A stretch of 49,533 nt of DNA from Bacilli bacterium (GTDB lineage Bacteria > Bacillota_I > Bacilli_A > RF39 > UBA660): the NCBI GenBank assembly GCA_017887425.1, contig JAGHHZ010000024.1, forward strand, positions 1 to 49,533. The letters run 5' to 3'. Positions 23,510 to 31,584 of the stretch are shown in pieces (position 1 is the first letter of the stretch; each line of letters begins with the position of its first letter). The notes beneath the pieces were generated by a model, which did not search any database, was not told where the DNA came from, and saw only the letters and a program-made list of their open reading frames with translations. A program made the position numbers and the translations under genes.

Positions 23510-25156
23510 TTAATTCTTTATCTCCATAATAACTGGTAATATTGTCGGTTTACGTCCTGTTTTATCAAAAATATAACTTACTAATTCCGAAATAATTAAT
23601 GATTTTAATTCATTGATATTTTTTAATTTATTTTCAACAACTAATTTAGTTTTATTTTCTAAATCATGTAATAATTCCATATTATCATTAACTAAAACAA
23701 AACCACGAGTAGTAACAGTTGGATTAGATAATAATTTGTTATTTTTAATAGCTAAAGTAATAATAACAATTCCATCTTGACTCATTGATTTACGTTCTTT
23801 AATAACAATATTATCGACATCACCAATTTTATTACCATCGACATAGGAATCACCAGCAGTAATTGTCTCTCCTTTAGTGATATGTCTATTTTTCATATTT
23901 AAGACATCACCATTACTTAAAACAAAAGTATTTTCCTTAGGAATATCACACATAACACCTAAATCAGCATGTTCCTTAAGCATACGATATTCTCCATGAA
24001 TAGGCATAAAATATTTAGGCTTAATTAATCTAATCATTAGTTTTAATTCTTCTTGACTAGCATGTCCTGAAGTATGAACATCACTAAGTGATGTATTAGT
24101 ATAGACTTTAACCCCTTTTAAATAAAGTTTATTAATTGTTCTTGAAATACTAACGGCATTACCGGGAATAGCTGAAGAAGAAAAGACAACAGTATCATTC
24201 CTTTTTAATTTAATTTGTTTATGACTACCATTAGCAATTCTACTTAAAGCTGCTAGTGGTTCACCTTGACTACCAGTACATAATAGACATACTTTATGAT
24301 CAGGCATACTATTAGCTTCTTCAGGACTAATAAAAATTCCTTTGTTTTTAATATATCCGCCTTCAATTGATATCTCAATATTAGTATTCATACTACGACC
24401 GAATATAGCGATTTTTCGATTATTACGTTTACATGTATCGACGATATGTTTTAGACGATAAATATTTGAAGCAAATGTAGCAATAATAATTCTACCGTGA
24501 TGTTTTCTAAAAATATCTGATAAAGCTTCATCAACTTTTGATTCGCTAGCCGAAAAACCTTCATTTAAAGCATTAGTACTATCACTTAATAATAATGTAA
24601 CTCCTTTTTTACCAATTTCAGCCATTTTGTGCAGATTGGCCATTGGTCCAATTGGCGTTAAATCAAATTTAAAGTCACCAGTTGTCACAACTGTACCATT
24701 AGGCGTATGAATACAAATACCATGACTATCAGGAATGGAGTGAGTTGTCATAAAAAACTCAACCATCATATGTTTAAATTTAACTTTTGTTTGTTCGTTA
24801 TAGACATATAAGTTTTTATATTGGATGTTTCTTTCTTCTAACTTACTTTTTATTAAACCAACTGCTTGATTAGGTGCATAAATAGCGGGAATCTCGACAT
24901 TTTGAAGTAAAAAAGGAATTGCACCAATATGATCTTCATGACCATGAGTTATAAATAAAGCTTTGATTTTTCTTTCGTTTCTTTTTAAAAAAGTAAAATC
25001 AGGAATAATATAATCAACACCCATCATATCGTCAGGAAAAATTACACCAGCATCGATAATGATTATTTCATTTTCATGCATAATACAATACATATTTTTC
25101 CCAACTTCTCCTAGGCCACCTAAAGCAAATACTTTAGTAACACTTTCTTTGAACAT
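23510..25156 (-). CDS. rnjA: Ribonuclease J
   Basis: Zinc-dependent RNase with 5'-3' exonuclease and endonuclease activity, central to mRNA turnover in Firmicutes. The metallo-beta-lactamase core has HGHEDH at residues 71-76; the beta-CASP domain follows (SDSTNALNEGFSASE, ATFASNIYRLKHI, CTGSQGEP), then SGHASQEELK and PIHGEYRML, and a C-terminal domain (to 548). AAGGAGG precedes the ATG. A consensus promoter is present. It is divergent from ftsY. Confidence 0.96.
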   Translation of the reverse strand: MFKESVTKVFALGGLGEVGKNMYCIMHENEIIIIDAGVIFPDDMMGVDYIIPDFTFLKRNERKIKALFITHGHEDHIGAIPFLLQNVEIPAIYAPNQAVGLIKSKLEERNIQYKNLYVYNEQTKVKFKHMMVEFFMTTHSIPDSHGICIHTPNGTVVTTGDFKFDLTPIGPMANLHKMAEIGKKGVTLLLSDSTNALNEGFSASESKVDEALSDIFRKHHGRIIIATFASNIYRLKHIVDTCKRNNRKIAIFGRSMNTNIEISIEGGYIKNKGIFISPEEANSMPDHKVCLLCTGSQGEPLAALSRIANGSHKQIKLKRNDTVVFSSSAIPGNAVSISRTINKLYLKGVKVYTNTSLSDVHTSGHASQEELKLMIRLIKPKYFMPIHGEYRMLKEHADLGVMCDIPKENTFVLSNGDVLNMKNRHITKGETITAGDSYVDGNKIGDVDNIVIKERKSMSQDGIVIITLAIKNNKLLSNPTVTTRGFVLVNDNMELLHDLENKTKLVVENKLKNINELKSLIISELVSYIFDKTGRKPTILPVIMEIKN

Positions 25157-25193
25157 TTTAACCTCCTTCCTTTTTAAGAATTATGACGATATA

Positions 25194-25222
25194 ATTATAC
25201 ATTGTTTATATTTATTTGTCAA
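25194..25222 (-). promoter_or_regulatory. Consensus promoter of rnjA (minus strand)
   Basis: On the minus strand TTGACA (plus 25217-25222) and TATAAT (plus 25194-25199), spacer exactly 17. Confidence 0.85.
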
Positions 25223-25227
25223 AGTTG

Positions 25228-25257
25228 TTAGACATAAATATATTTTTTTGTTATAAT
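25228..25257 (+). promoter_or_regulatory. Promoter of the ftsY unit
   Basis: TTAGAC 25228-25233 and TATAAT 25252-25257, spacer 18, with TGT before the -10. It overlaps the flank of the rnjA promoter, so the two divergent promoters are nearly back to back. Confidence 0.65.
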
Positions 25258-25276
25258 TATTAAAGGTGAAATAAAT

Positions 25277-26254
25277 ATGGGATTATTTGATAAGTTTAAA
25301 CAAATATTTAGTAATTCAAATAAAAAAGAATTAGATGCTTATGAAGAAGGATTACAAAAAACTAGTAAAGAATTTGTCAATAAAATAAACATTTTAAATA
25401 GTAAATATAAAAAAGTTAGCGACGAATATTTTGAAGAATTAGAAGAGATATTTATAATGGCTGATATTGGCGTTGATACTGTTATGACATTTATCGATAA
25501 ATTAAAAAGAAGAGTTAAATCAGAAAACATAGTTGATTCAAAAGATCTAATGGACATTATTATCGATGAAATGTTTATCATTTATGTTAATAATGATATT
25601 ATTGTTAATAAGATAAATTATGCTGAGACTAATCCAACGGTAATTTTATTTGTAGGAGTAAATGGTGTTGGTAAAACAACAAGTATTGGTAAAATTGCTT
25701 ATCGTTTGAAAAATCAAGGTAAAAAAGTTTTATTAGTTGCTGGTGATACATTTAGAGCGGGAGCCGTTGAACAAATAAATGAATGGGGAAGTAGAGTCGG
25801 ATGTGATGTCGTATCAAAAGAAACACAAGATGCTTCAAGTGTTATTTATGATGGATTAACTAAAGCAAAAGAAGAAAATTATGATGTTGTTTTAATAGAT
25901 ACAGCTGGAAGATTACAAAATAAAGTTAATTTAATGAATGAGTTAGATAAAATAAATAAAGTAATTGGTAAATTAGTACCAAATGCTCCTCATGAAACGT
26001 TGCTAGTTATTGATGCGACAACCGGTCAAAATGGAATTAGTCAAGCTAAAAGTTTTAAAGAGATAACTAATATTACGGGAATAGTTTTAACTAAATTAGA
26101 TGGTACTGCTAAAGGAGGAATTGTCTTAGCAATTAAGGAAAAGGTTGGTATACCAGTTAAGTTTATTGGTTTAGGAGAAAAAGAAGAAGATTTAAGAGTT
26201 TTTGATATTGAAAAATATATATATGGATTGTTTGGAGGAAATCATGAAGAATAA
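25277..26254 (+). CDS. ftsY: Signal recognition particle receptor FtsY
   Basis: GTPase that docks ribosome-SRP complexes at the membrane for co-translational insertion. A short charged N-region and helical N domain (1 to about 100) precede the G domain: GVNGVGKTTSIGK (P-loop), GDTFRAGAVEQ, DTAGR and TKLDGTAKGG. 325 residues, with little of the long acidic A domain. AAAGGTG precedes ATG. The next gene begins within its last codons. Confidence 0.96.
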   Translation: MGLFDKFKQIFSNSNKKELDAYEEGLQKTSKEFVNKINILNSKYKKVSDEYFEELEEIFIMADIGVDTVMTFIDKLKRRVKSENIVDSKDLMDIIIDEMFIIYVNNDIIVNKINYAETNPTVILFVGVNGVGKTTSIGKIAYRLKNQGKKVLLVAGDTFRAGAVEQINEWGSRVGCDVVSKETQDASSVIYDGLTKAKEENYDVVLIDTAGRLQNKVNLMNELDKINKVIGKLVPNAPHETLLVIDATTGQNGISQAKSFKEITNITGIVLTKLDGTAKGGIVLAIKEKVGIPVKFIGLGEKEEDLRVFDIEKYIYGLFGGNHEE

Positions 26255-26498
26255 ATTAGATATTGATACAATTGAACAAATTACAATGTTATTACAAGTC
26301 GCTTTAGCAATTTTCTTAGTTGCTTTCGGCATTGCTAGTTTTTTTGAAAGAGAACTATTTATAATTAGTCAAATATTAATCGGATTATTAATGTTTGTTA
26401 TTGGATATAATAATCATAGAATTTACAAAAGAAAATACATGACACCGGTTTATATCGGATTAGGTATTGTAATTATTTGTTCAGCGTTATTTACATAA
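26244..26498 (+). CDS. Small membrane protein (84 residues) between ftsY and ylxM
   Basis: Hypothetical. After a charged start (MKNKLDIDTIEQ) there are three hydrophobic segments (about 15-35, 41-56 and 66-83) broken by ER and a Lys/Arg-rich loop (HRIYKRKY). The start is ATG 26244 after TTGGAGG, inside the end of ftsY; ATG 26202 lies deeper in ftsY without an SD. It separates ftsY from ylxM, which usually neighbour each other or ffh. No function assigned. Confidence 0.7.
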   Translation: MKNKLDIDTIEQITMLLQVALAIFLVAFGIASFFERELFIISQILIGLLMFVIGYNNHRIYKRKYMTPVYIGLGIVIICSALFT

Positions 26499-26499
26499 A

Positions 26500-26790
26500 A
26501 TGGATAATCAAGTTTTATTAAGCATTTTATATGATTATTATGGAGAATTATTGACTGATAAACAGCAAAATTATTTTAAAGATTATTATTTTGATAATTT
26601 AACATTAAGTGAGATTAGTGAGAATTACAACATTAGTCGTAATGCGATTCATAAGTCTTTAAAAGAAATTGAAGAAAAATTATTATATTATGAAGAAAAG
26701 CTAAAACTATATGAAAAAAACATCAAAATAAAAAAAATCATCGCTAATTTGGATGATGATTTAAAAAATAAAATTATTGAATTAATTTAA
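26500..26790 (+). CDS. ylxM: YlxM-family HTH protein (UPF0122)
   Basis: Small DNA-binding-like protein genetically linked to the SRP genes in Firmicutes. The 96 residues show the family features: LLSILYDYYGELLTDKQ, then a sigma-4-type HTH (LTLSEISENYNISRNAIHKSLKE) and a charged helical tail. ATG 26500 follows the previous stop by one base and has no SD, so it depends on reinitiation. ffh, its usual partner, is not downstream. The 3' end overlaps the convergent HTH gene by nine bases. Confidence 0.87.
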   Translation: MDNQVLLSILYDYYGELLTDKQQNYFKDYYFDNLTLSEISENYNISRNAIHKSLKEIEEKLLYYEEKLKLYEKNIKIKKIIANLDDDLKNKIIELI

Positions 26791-27024
26791 ACCTTCTTCT
26801 TTTACTTCTATAAATAATTGGTTAACATTAATATCTAATGCTTTGGCAATTTTACTAAAGGTAACAAATGTAATATTTTTAAATTCTTTACCTGATTCAA
26901 TTTGTTTTATATATGAAGTACTTAAATCAGCTTTTTCTGCCAATTGTTCTTGTGTCAAATTTGCCTTGATTCGATAGTATTTTATATTTTTAATTAAAGT
27001 TGTGTAATCATTTGATACATCCAT
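26782..27024 (-). CDS. XRE-family HTH regulator (minus strand)
   Basis: 80-residue Cro/CI-type protein. The HTH is at about residues 22-48 (LTQEQLAEKADLSTSYIKQIESG), followed by the usual ALDINVNQLF end. AGAGGTG precedes the ATG. It is divergent from a second small HTH gene across an intergenic space of 109 bases with two palindromes, and probably controls its own and its neighbour's promoter. No ligand domain. Confidence 0.85.
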   Translation of the reverse strand: MDVSNDYTTLIKNIKYYRIKANLTQEQLAEKADLSTSYIKQIESGKEFKNITFVTFSKIAKALDINVNQLFIEVKEEGLN

Positions 27025-27035
27025 GAAATCACCTC

Positions 27036-27052
27036 TTGGTAAAAATTACCAA
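27036..27052. promoter_or_regulatory. Perfect 17-base palindromic operator
   Basis: TTGGTAAAAATTACCAA: seven-base arms around AAA, 11 bases upstream of the minus-strand HTH start and likely over its mRNA start. Typical size for an XRE-dimer site. Confidence 0.65.
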
Positions 27053-27083
27053 TTATATTTTCTCATAATTTAAAGTAATTTTC

Positions 27084-27102
27084 AGTACACTAATGGTGCA
27101 CT
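27084..27102. promoter_or_regulatory. Second palindromic operator, upstream of the -10 of the plus-strand HTH gene
   Basis: AGTACACTAATGGTGCACT, an imperfect 19-base palindrome. It lies across the -35 region and spacer of the TATAAT at 27109, where a bound repressor would block polymerase. Its sequence differs from the 27036 palindrome, so the two may bind different proteins. Confidence 0.6.
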
Positions 27103-27105
27103 TTA

Positions 27106-27114
27106 TGATATAAT
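27106..27114 (+). promoter_or_regulatory. Extended -10 promoter of the plus-strand HTH gene
   Basis: TGATATAAT at 27106-27114, just after the second palindrome; no good -35. Confidence 0.65.
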
Positions 27115-27133
27115 TGATACAAGGAGTTGTAGT

Positions 27134-27343
27134 ATGAATTTAAAATTAAAACAAGCAAGACAAAAAAAAGGCTATACCACTACTTATATGGCACAAGAGT
27201 TAGGAATAAGCAAACCTTTTTATTCACAACTAGAAAACGATAGAAGAACTTTATCATATAAAATGGCTATAAAAATAGCTGATGTCTTGAAGACTAAACC
27301 TGATAAGTTGTTTTATGACTATTTTAAAGAAAGAATAAAATAA
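27134..27343 (+). CDS. Small XRE-family HTH protein
   Basis: 69 residues, little more than the HTH: LKQARQKKGYTTTYMAQELG then ISKPFYSQLENDRRTLSY and a KTKPDKLFYD end. AAGGAG precedes the ATG. It is divergent from the 26782 HTH gene and is the Cro-like member of the pair by layout. No recognisable target besides the shared intergenic region; dnaB follows with its own leader. Confidence 0.85.
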   Translation: MNLKLKQARQKKGYTTTYMAQELGISKPFYSQLENDRRTLSYKMAIKIADVLKTKPDKLFYDYFKERIK

Positions 27344-27400
27344 TTCTTTTTTTTGTTTGATAAATATGTTATCATATATTATGAAATGGAGTTGGTATAA

Positions 27401-28663
27401 ATGGTTAATGCATTACTTCCTTTAGACAATTTTGTTGTTATCAATAAAACTATTTTAAATAGTCAAGATCGTTTGACGTTAACCCTTTTATATCAACCAA
27501 TAGTTGGTAGTATTGCTGTTAGTTTATATTTGACTTTGTGGAGCTTTTTGGATCGCAATAAATTCAATTCTTTAGGCAACACACACAATGATTTAGCTAT
27601 CAGTATGCAACTAAAATTAGATGATATAAAAGAAGCTAAAGATAAATTAGAAGCTATTGGTCTAATTAAAACATATTTAAAAAAAGGTGAAGTTAATAGT
27701 TATATTTATGAATTGTATGGACCTTTATCTGCTTATGAGTTTTTTAACAATCCAATTTTAGATACGGCTTTATATAACAATTTAAATAAGAAAGAATATA
27801 AACGAATTGTCGACTCTTTTTCTTTGCCAAAAGTTGATTTAAAAGGTTATCAAGATATTTCTTGTTCTTTTAAAGATGTGTATAACTTTGTTAGTACTGA
27901 AAAGACTGGTAATAACAACATTAAAAGAGCTAAACATTTAGATTTATCATTTGAACCTAATATTAATTTTAATGAAGTTTTGAGTTTAATTCCTGAAGAA
28001 TTATTGAATATTAGAAGTATTTCTAAAGATACCAAAGAATTAATTTATGAACTAGCTTTTATCTATGATTTAGGAAATGATGCTATTAGTGAAATAATTA
28101 AAAATAGTTTAGTTGATCGAAAAATAGATATAAATCTTTTAAAAGAAAACTGTCGTAGCTTTTATAAGTTTGAACATAAAGGGAAAATACCTAAAATAGT
28201 ATATCAAAACCAACCTCAATATCTAAGACAAAGTCAAGTCAATAGCACAAAACGTTCAAAATTAATTAATCAGTTTGAAACAACTAGTCCGTATGAGTTT
28301 TTATCTTTAAAGCAAGATTCTAAACCAACAGAAAAAGATATGGAAATAATTGAATATTTAATGATTGAACAAAAATTAAATCCAGGAGTTGTTAATGTTT
28401 TACTTGATTATGTTTTAAAAATCAACAATAATAAATTAGTACGTAAGTTTGTTGAACAAATTGCTGTTCAATGGAAAAGAAGTAAAATTGAAACAGTTAG
28501 TGATGCTATAGATTTTGCCCGTTCTGAATATGATAAAAAGAACAATAAACCTAAAACTAATAAAAAAATTGAAGCAATTCCTAGTTGGTTTAATCAAGAT
28601 ATTGAAAGTGATATGTTATCAGATGAAGAATTAGAAGCATTTGAAAAGGAGTTAGAAAGATGA
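27401..28663 (+). CDS. dnaB: Replication initiation and membrane attachment protein DnaB (Firmicutes type)
   Basis: Helicase-loading accessory protein of Firmicutes, not the replicative helicase. The N-terminal winged-helix part (LLPLDNFVVINK, LTLLYQPIVGSIAVSLYLTLW, LEAIGLIKTY) and a later DnaD-like region (MEIIEYLMIEQKLNPGVVNVLLDYVL, about 310-370) match the family. The tail is acidic and ends in ELEAFEKELER. 420 residues. It overlaps dnaI by four bases, the classical pair, which together load the replicative helicase. Confidence 0.93.
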   Translation: MVNALLPLDNFVVINKTILNSQDRLTLTLLYQPIVGSIAVSLYLTLWSFLDRNKFNSLGNTHNDLAISMQLKLDDIKEAKDKLEAIGLIKTYLKKGEVNSYIYELYGPLSAYEFFNNPILDTALYNNLNKKEYKRIVDSFSLPKVDLKGYQDISCSFKDVYNFVSTEKTGNNNIKRAKHLDLSFEPNINFNEVLSLIPEELLNIRSISKDTKELIYELAFIYDLGNDAISEIIKNSLVDRKIDINLLKENCRSFYKFEHKGKIPKIVYQNQPQYLRQSQVNSTKRSKLINQFETTSPYEFLSLKQDSKPTEKDMEIIEYLMIEQKLNPGVVNVLLDYVLKINNNKLVRKFVEQIAVQWKRSKIETVSDAIDFARSEYDKKNNKPKTNKKIEAIPSWFNQDIESDMLSDEELEAFEKELER

Positions 28664-29562
28664 TTAAAATAAGTGATATAATCGAATACGACCAAAAAAA
28701 TTTAAAAGATTCATACAATGAAGCTTTAAAAAATAAAGATTTTAAAGAATTTGTTTCTAAATTAAAAATTAGTGATGATATATTAATGAAATATACATCT
28801 ACATTAGAAGAATGTTCAAATGAATATCACAATTGTCTTAACTGCTCTAATTTAAGTGAATGTAAAAATAAAATGTTAGGATATGTTTATCTACCTAAAA
28901 TGGCTAATAAAATAATGCAATTTCATTATAAGCCCTGCAAATACAAGTTAAATCAAGATAAAAAATATAATTATTTGAAAAATGTTAAATATTATAATTT
29001 GCCAAAAAATTATATGGAAGCAAGTTGGGATAAAGTCGATAAAAGATTAGCTAGCCGTAAAGAAACTATTTTATGGCTAAATAATTTTATTAATAATCCA
29101 ACTGGTAAAGGATTATATTTGACTGGTAACTTTGGCTGTGGGAAAACTTATTTAATTGTTGCAACTTTTAATGAATTAGCTAAACAAAATATTAAAAGTG
29201 CCATTATATTTTGGCCAGAATTTTTAAGAGATTTAAAATCTTCATTTGACAGTGATTATGATGAAAAATTTGAATATGTTAAAAATGTTCCTTTATTATT
29301 AATCGATGATTTAGGAGCTGAAACAGTATCTTCTTGGTCAAGAGATGAAATATTATGCTCAATTTTACAAAATCGTATGGATAATGATTTACCAACTTTT
29401 ATTACATCTAATTTATCAATTGACAATTTAGAACAACATTTAGCTCAAACTAAAGATGGTGTTGAATTAGTAAAAGCCAAAAGAATTATTGAACGAATAA
29501 AATATTTAACAATCGAAAAAGAAATGATTAGTAAAAATATGCGAAATAATAAAGAGGGATGA
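28660..29562 (+). CDS. dnaI: Primosomal protein DnaI (helicase loader ATPase)
   Basis: AAA+ ATPase that loads the replicative helicase. The N-terminal helicase-binding domain has a cysteine set (EECSNEYHNCLNCSNLSEC near residues 50-66, and KPCKY) that fits its zinc site. Walker A is GNFGCGKTY (about 159-167) and Walker B LLLIDDLGAE; the sensor-like TFITSNLS and the arginine-rich AKRIIERIKYL complete the core. 300 residues. Coupled to dnaB upstream and followed by a LOG-family gene after seven bases. Confidence 0.95.
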   Translation: MIKISDIIEYDQKNLKDSYNEALKNKDFKEFVSKLKISDDILMKYTSTLEECSNEYHNCLNCSNLSECKNKMLGYVYLPKMANKIMQFHYKPCKYKLNQDKKYNYLKNVKYYNLPKNYMEASWDKVDKRLASRKETILWLNNFINNPTGKGLYLTGNFGCGKTYLIVATFNELAKQNIKSAIIFWPEFLRDLKSSFDSDYDEKFEYVKNVPLLLIDDLGAETVSSWSRDEILCSILQNRMDNDLPTFITSNLSIDNLEQHLAQTKDGVELVKAKRIIERIKYLTIEKEMISKNMRNNKEG

Positions 29563-29568
29563 TATAAT

Positions 29569-30108
29569 TTGAAAATTTTTGTTGGATGCTCTTCAAAAAA
29601 CGAGATACCAGATAAATATAAAAAAGATTGTGAAAAACTTTTAGAAAAAATACTTATCGATAATGATTTGATTTTTGGAGCCTACGATTCAGGATTGATG
29701 GGAATTGCTTATCATCAAGCTTTAAAAAACAAAAGAGAAATAATTGGAATATGTCCAGATAGTTATAAAGACGATTTTAATGATTTAAAATGTTCTAAAG
29801 AAATAATAACTAAAAATGTCAGTGAAAGAATCGACAAATTAATTTTGGAAAGCGATATTTGTTTATTTTTACCTGGTGGAATCGGAACAATTAATGAATT
29901 GTTTTTAGCTATAGAAAGTAAAAGAAGCCATGAATTTGATAAACCAATTGTTATTTATAATTCTTGTGGATTTTATGATGAATTATTATTATTTTTAGAT
30001 AAAGTATATAATGAGTCATTTACGATGGAATATATTAAAGATAGTTATTATGTATCTTCTGATATTGATGATATATTAGATTACATAGATAAAACAGTTA
30101 CAATTTAA
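29569..30108 (+). CDS. LOG-family (TIGR00730-like) nucleoside 5'-monophosphate phosphoribohydrolase
   Basis: Rossmann-fold protein of the lysine-decarboxylase-like family, members of which split nucleotide base from ribose 5-phosphate. The family motif PGGIGTINELF is intact (about residues 100-110), and the N-terminal part has the GAYDSGLMG loop. 179 residues. The start is TTG 29569 after GAGGGATGA. Transcribed with dnaB-dnaI. The true substrate is unknown. Confidence 0.85.
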   Translation: MKIFVGCSSKNEIPDKYKKDCEKLLEKILIDNDLIFGAYDSGLMGIAYHQALKNKREIIGICPDSYKDDFNDLKCSKEIITKNVSERIDKLILESDICLFLPGGIGTINELFLAIESKRSHEFDKPIVIYNSCGFYDELLLFLDKVYNESFTMEYIKDSYYVSSDIDDILDYIDKTVTI

Positions 30109-30160
30109 TAAATATCAAGTTGTAAAATTAATTATGCTATTTGATATTAATATAATCTAG

Positions 30161-30187
30161 ACATGAGAAAATAAACTCATGTTTTTT
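30161..30187 (+). terminator. Terminator of the dnaB-dnaI unit
   Basis: ACATGAG 30161-30167 pairs with CTCATGT 30176-30182, then T to 30187. Confidence 0.8.
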
Positions 30188-30250
30188 GGTACAAATACAT
30201 ATACCACTATTTTTATTAATCATATTATAAAATAGGTAAGGGGGATTAAA

Positions 30251-30496
30251 ATGTTTAATAAAAGAGCTTGTTGCTGCAATAAAGGAATGCAACAAATGAT
30301 GGAACCTATTTATGAACCTATGATTAATAATTGTGTGGAAAAAGATTTTTATTGTGAAGTACCACATATTTGTCCTATAAACACTCATACAATTAATCGC
30401 GTTCATTATGTTCATAGTTATACTCCAAAATATACTTGTACAGAAGAAACTCAAATCATCAATGATGATTGTGGTGGCTGCGGTATGTTTAGATAA
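30251..30496 (+). CDS. CotD-like spore coat protein
   Basis: Small (81 residues), Cys/His/Tyr-rich. The centre, HICPINTHTINRVHYVHSYT, follows the CotD pattern of alternating His/Asn/Val residues. It has an N-terminal CCCNKGM cluster and a C-terminal CGGCGMF. Ten cysteines suggest disulfide or metal cross-linking. Very strong SD (AAGGGGG). No membrane signal. It stands alone between two terminators, so it has its own promoter, possibly sigma-factor specific: I see no convincing sigma-A promoter just upstream. The SigK-like gene at 41.6 kb could control it. Confidence 0.65.
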   Translation: MFNKRACCCNKGMQQMMEPIYEPMINNCVEKDFYCEVPHICPINTHTINRVHYVHSYTPKYTCTEETQIINDDCGGCGMFR

Positions 30497-30519
30497 AAAG
30501 TAGTTTTTACTACTTTTTT
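30495..30519 (+). terminator. Terminator of the CotD-like gene
   Basis: AAAAAGTAG 30495-30503, loop TTTTTA, CTACTTTTT 30510-30518. Confidence 0.75.
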
Positions 30520-30520
30520 A

Positions 30521-30549
30521 TTGACTAAAATAATTAAATGTAATAAAAT
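30521..30549 (+). promoter_or_regulatory. Promoter of the glycine T-box operon
   Basis: TTGACT 30521-30526 and TAAAAT 30544-30549, spacer 17, directly after the preceding terminator. Confidence 0.75.
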
Positions 30550-30555
30550 ATAAAT

Positions 30556-30672
30556 ATCAATGTGATGACGAAGGTTGGCAACTTCCGAGCAATATATTTA
30601 AAGAGTGATTCTATTAGAATAAATAAGGTGGAACCACGGTTATGCCGTCCTTATAATTTCTAATAGTTTTTT
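30556..30672 (+). ncRNA. Short glycine T-box leader
   Basis: The T-box AAGGTGGAACCACGG (from 30626) offers TGGA to pair with the UCCA end of tRNA-Gly. The terminator pairs CTATTAGAA 30611-30619 with TTCTAATAG 30658-30666 before TTTTTT. Only about 55-70 bases lie between the predicted start and the antiterminator region, against about 150 in the serS and ileS leaders here. They form mainly one hairpin, 30569-30576 with 30580-30587, with GGC (a glycine codon) in its loop. No canonical Stem I distal motif is present. Confidence 0.8.
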
Positions 30673-30690
30673 ATTTTAAGGTGGTATTTT

Positions 30691-31572
30691 ATGATGGATA
30701 TACAGAAATTAAGAAGATTTTTATCAAATGATTTTAGAAATGCAATTTTATCTATAAGAGAAAAAGATGAAGAATTAATTCCAAGATTAACTTTAAAAGA
30801 AAAAAGTAAATTAAATGGATCTTTTATTGGGACTTATAGTGAAGATTTAAAAAAGATAAGAAAAGAGCCTTTAAATGCATGTAACTATATGTTAGATAAT
30901 TTTTTAGCTAACCATACAGTGATTGGGGTAAAGTATTTTACATATAATCAATATCATCCTGATAAAACTTGTTTTGATATTATAACAACAGATGGCGTTT
31001 TTACAATCGCTTTAGGTGATTGTAACATTAAAGATATTTTTCCTAATTTTGTCAAAAGAGTTGAGTTTGCTAAAAGAGAAGGTATTATAAAAGATTTATC
31101 GCATAAAGATATTGAAGAAGCTAGAAAATTAAAAAAGCATTTATTTCTTGGCTTAAATAGTCATCGTGGTGAGATAAAAACTGGCGTTGGCTATTATAAT
31201 TATAGTGTTTTATCTTTTCCTGAAGATAAAAAAATAACTATTCCTAAATATGAAAAAGAGTTTGTTATTAGATATATTCAAGAAATATTAAGAATGTATA
31301 GAGTTACAGAAGAATGCTTTTTTGAAGAGGAAATAATGAAGATAAATAGCAAAAAGGAAGAATTTTCAGATTCAAATAGGAGTCGTTATTCTAGTCGTGA
31401 ATTAGGTATAGGAAGAGTTACCTTTGAATTTTATAAAGACGAAAAAGCATTAATTCAATTAGGTTTAATTGAAGAAACTGTCAAGAGACTAGAATTAGAA
31501 TTTAAAAATTACACGCCAGAAGATATTATTACTGGTTTTAGAAAGCAATTGGTTATAAATTTATATAAATAG
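30691..31572 (+). CDS. Unknown protein in the glycine T-box operon
   Basis: 293 residues with no family I recognise. It is soluble, with no signal or membrane helix. It has mixed alpha/beta character, with PHIG-like strands in TVIGVKYFTY and CFDIITTDGVFTIALGDCNIKDIFPNF, then basic/charged helices and a Ser/Arg-rich patch (SDSNRSRYSSRELG). AAGGTGG precedes the two ATG codons at 30691 and 30694. It sits between the glycine T-box and glyS, 12 bases from glyS, so it is made when tRNA-Gly is uncharged. A role tied to glycine or tRNA-Gly is inference from position only. Confidence 0.7.
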   Translation: MMDIQKLRRFLSNDFRNAILSIREKDEELIPRLTLKEKSKLNGSFIGTYSEDLKKIRKEPLNACNYMLDNFLANHTVIGVKYFTYNQYHPDKTCFDIITTDGVFTIALGDCNIKDIFPNFVKRVEFAKREGIIKDLSHKDIEEARKLKKHLFLGLNSHRGEIKTGVGYYNYSVLSFPEDKKITIPKYEKEFVIRYIQEILRMYRVTEECFFEEEIMKINSKKEEFSDSNRSRYSSRELGIGRVTFEFYKDEKALIQLGLIEETVKRLELEFKNYTPEDIITGFRKQLVINLYK

Positions 31573-31584
31573 GAGGAGATTAAA

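Noticed and set aside
30151-30187. TATAAT at 30151 followed at once by a hairpin, as a tiny RNA gene
   Set aside because: No -35 at proper distance, and the start would fall inside the terminator of the upstream operon.
30137-30454. Minus-strand ORF of 105 codons opposite the CotD-like gene
   Set aside because: Antisense shadow; the plus-strand gene has a very strong SD and a terminator in the right direction.
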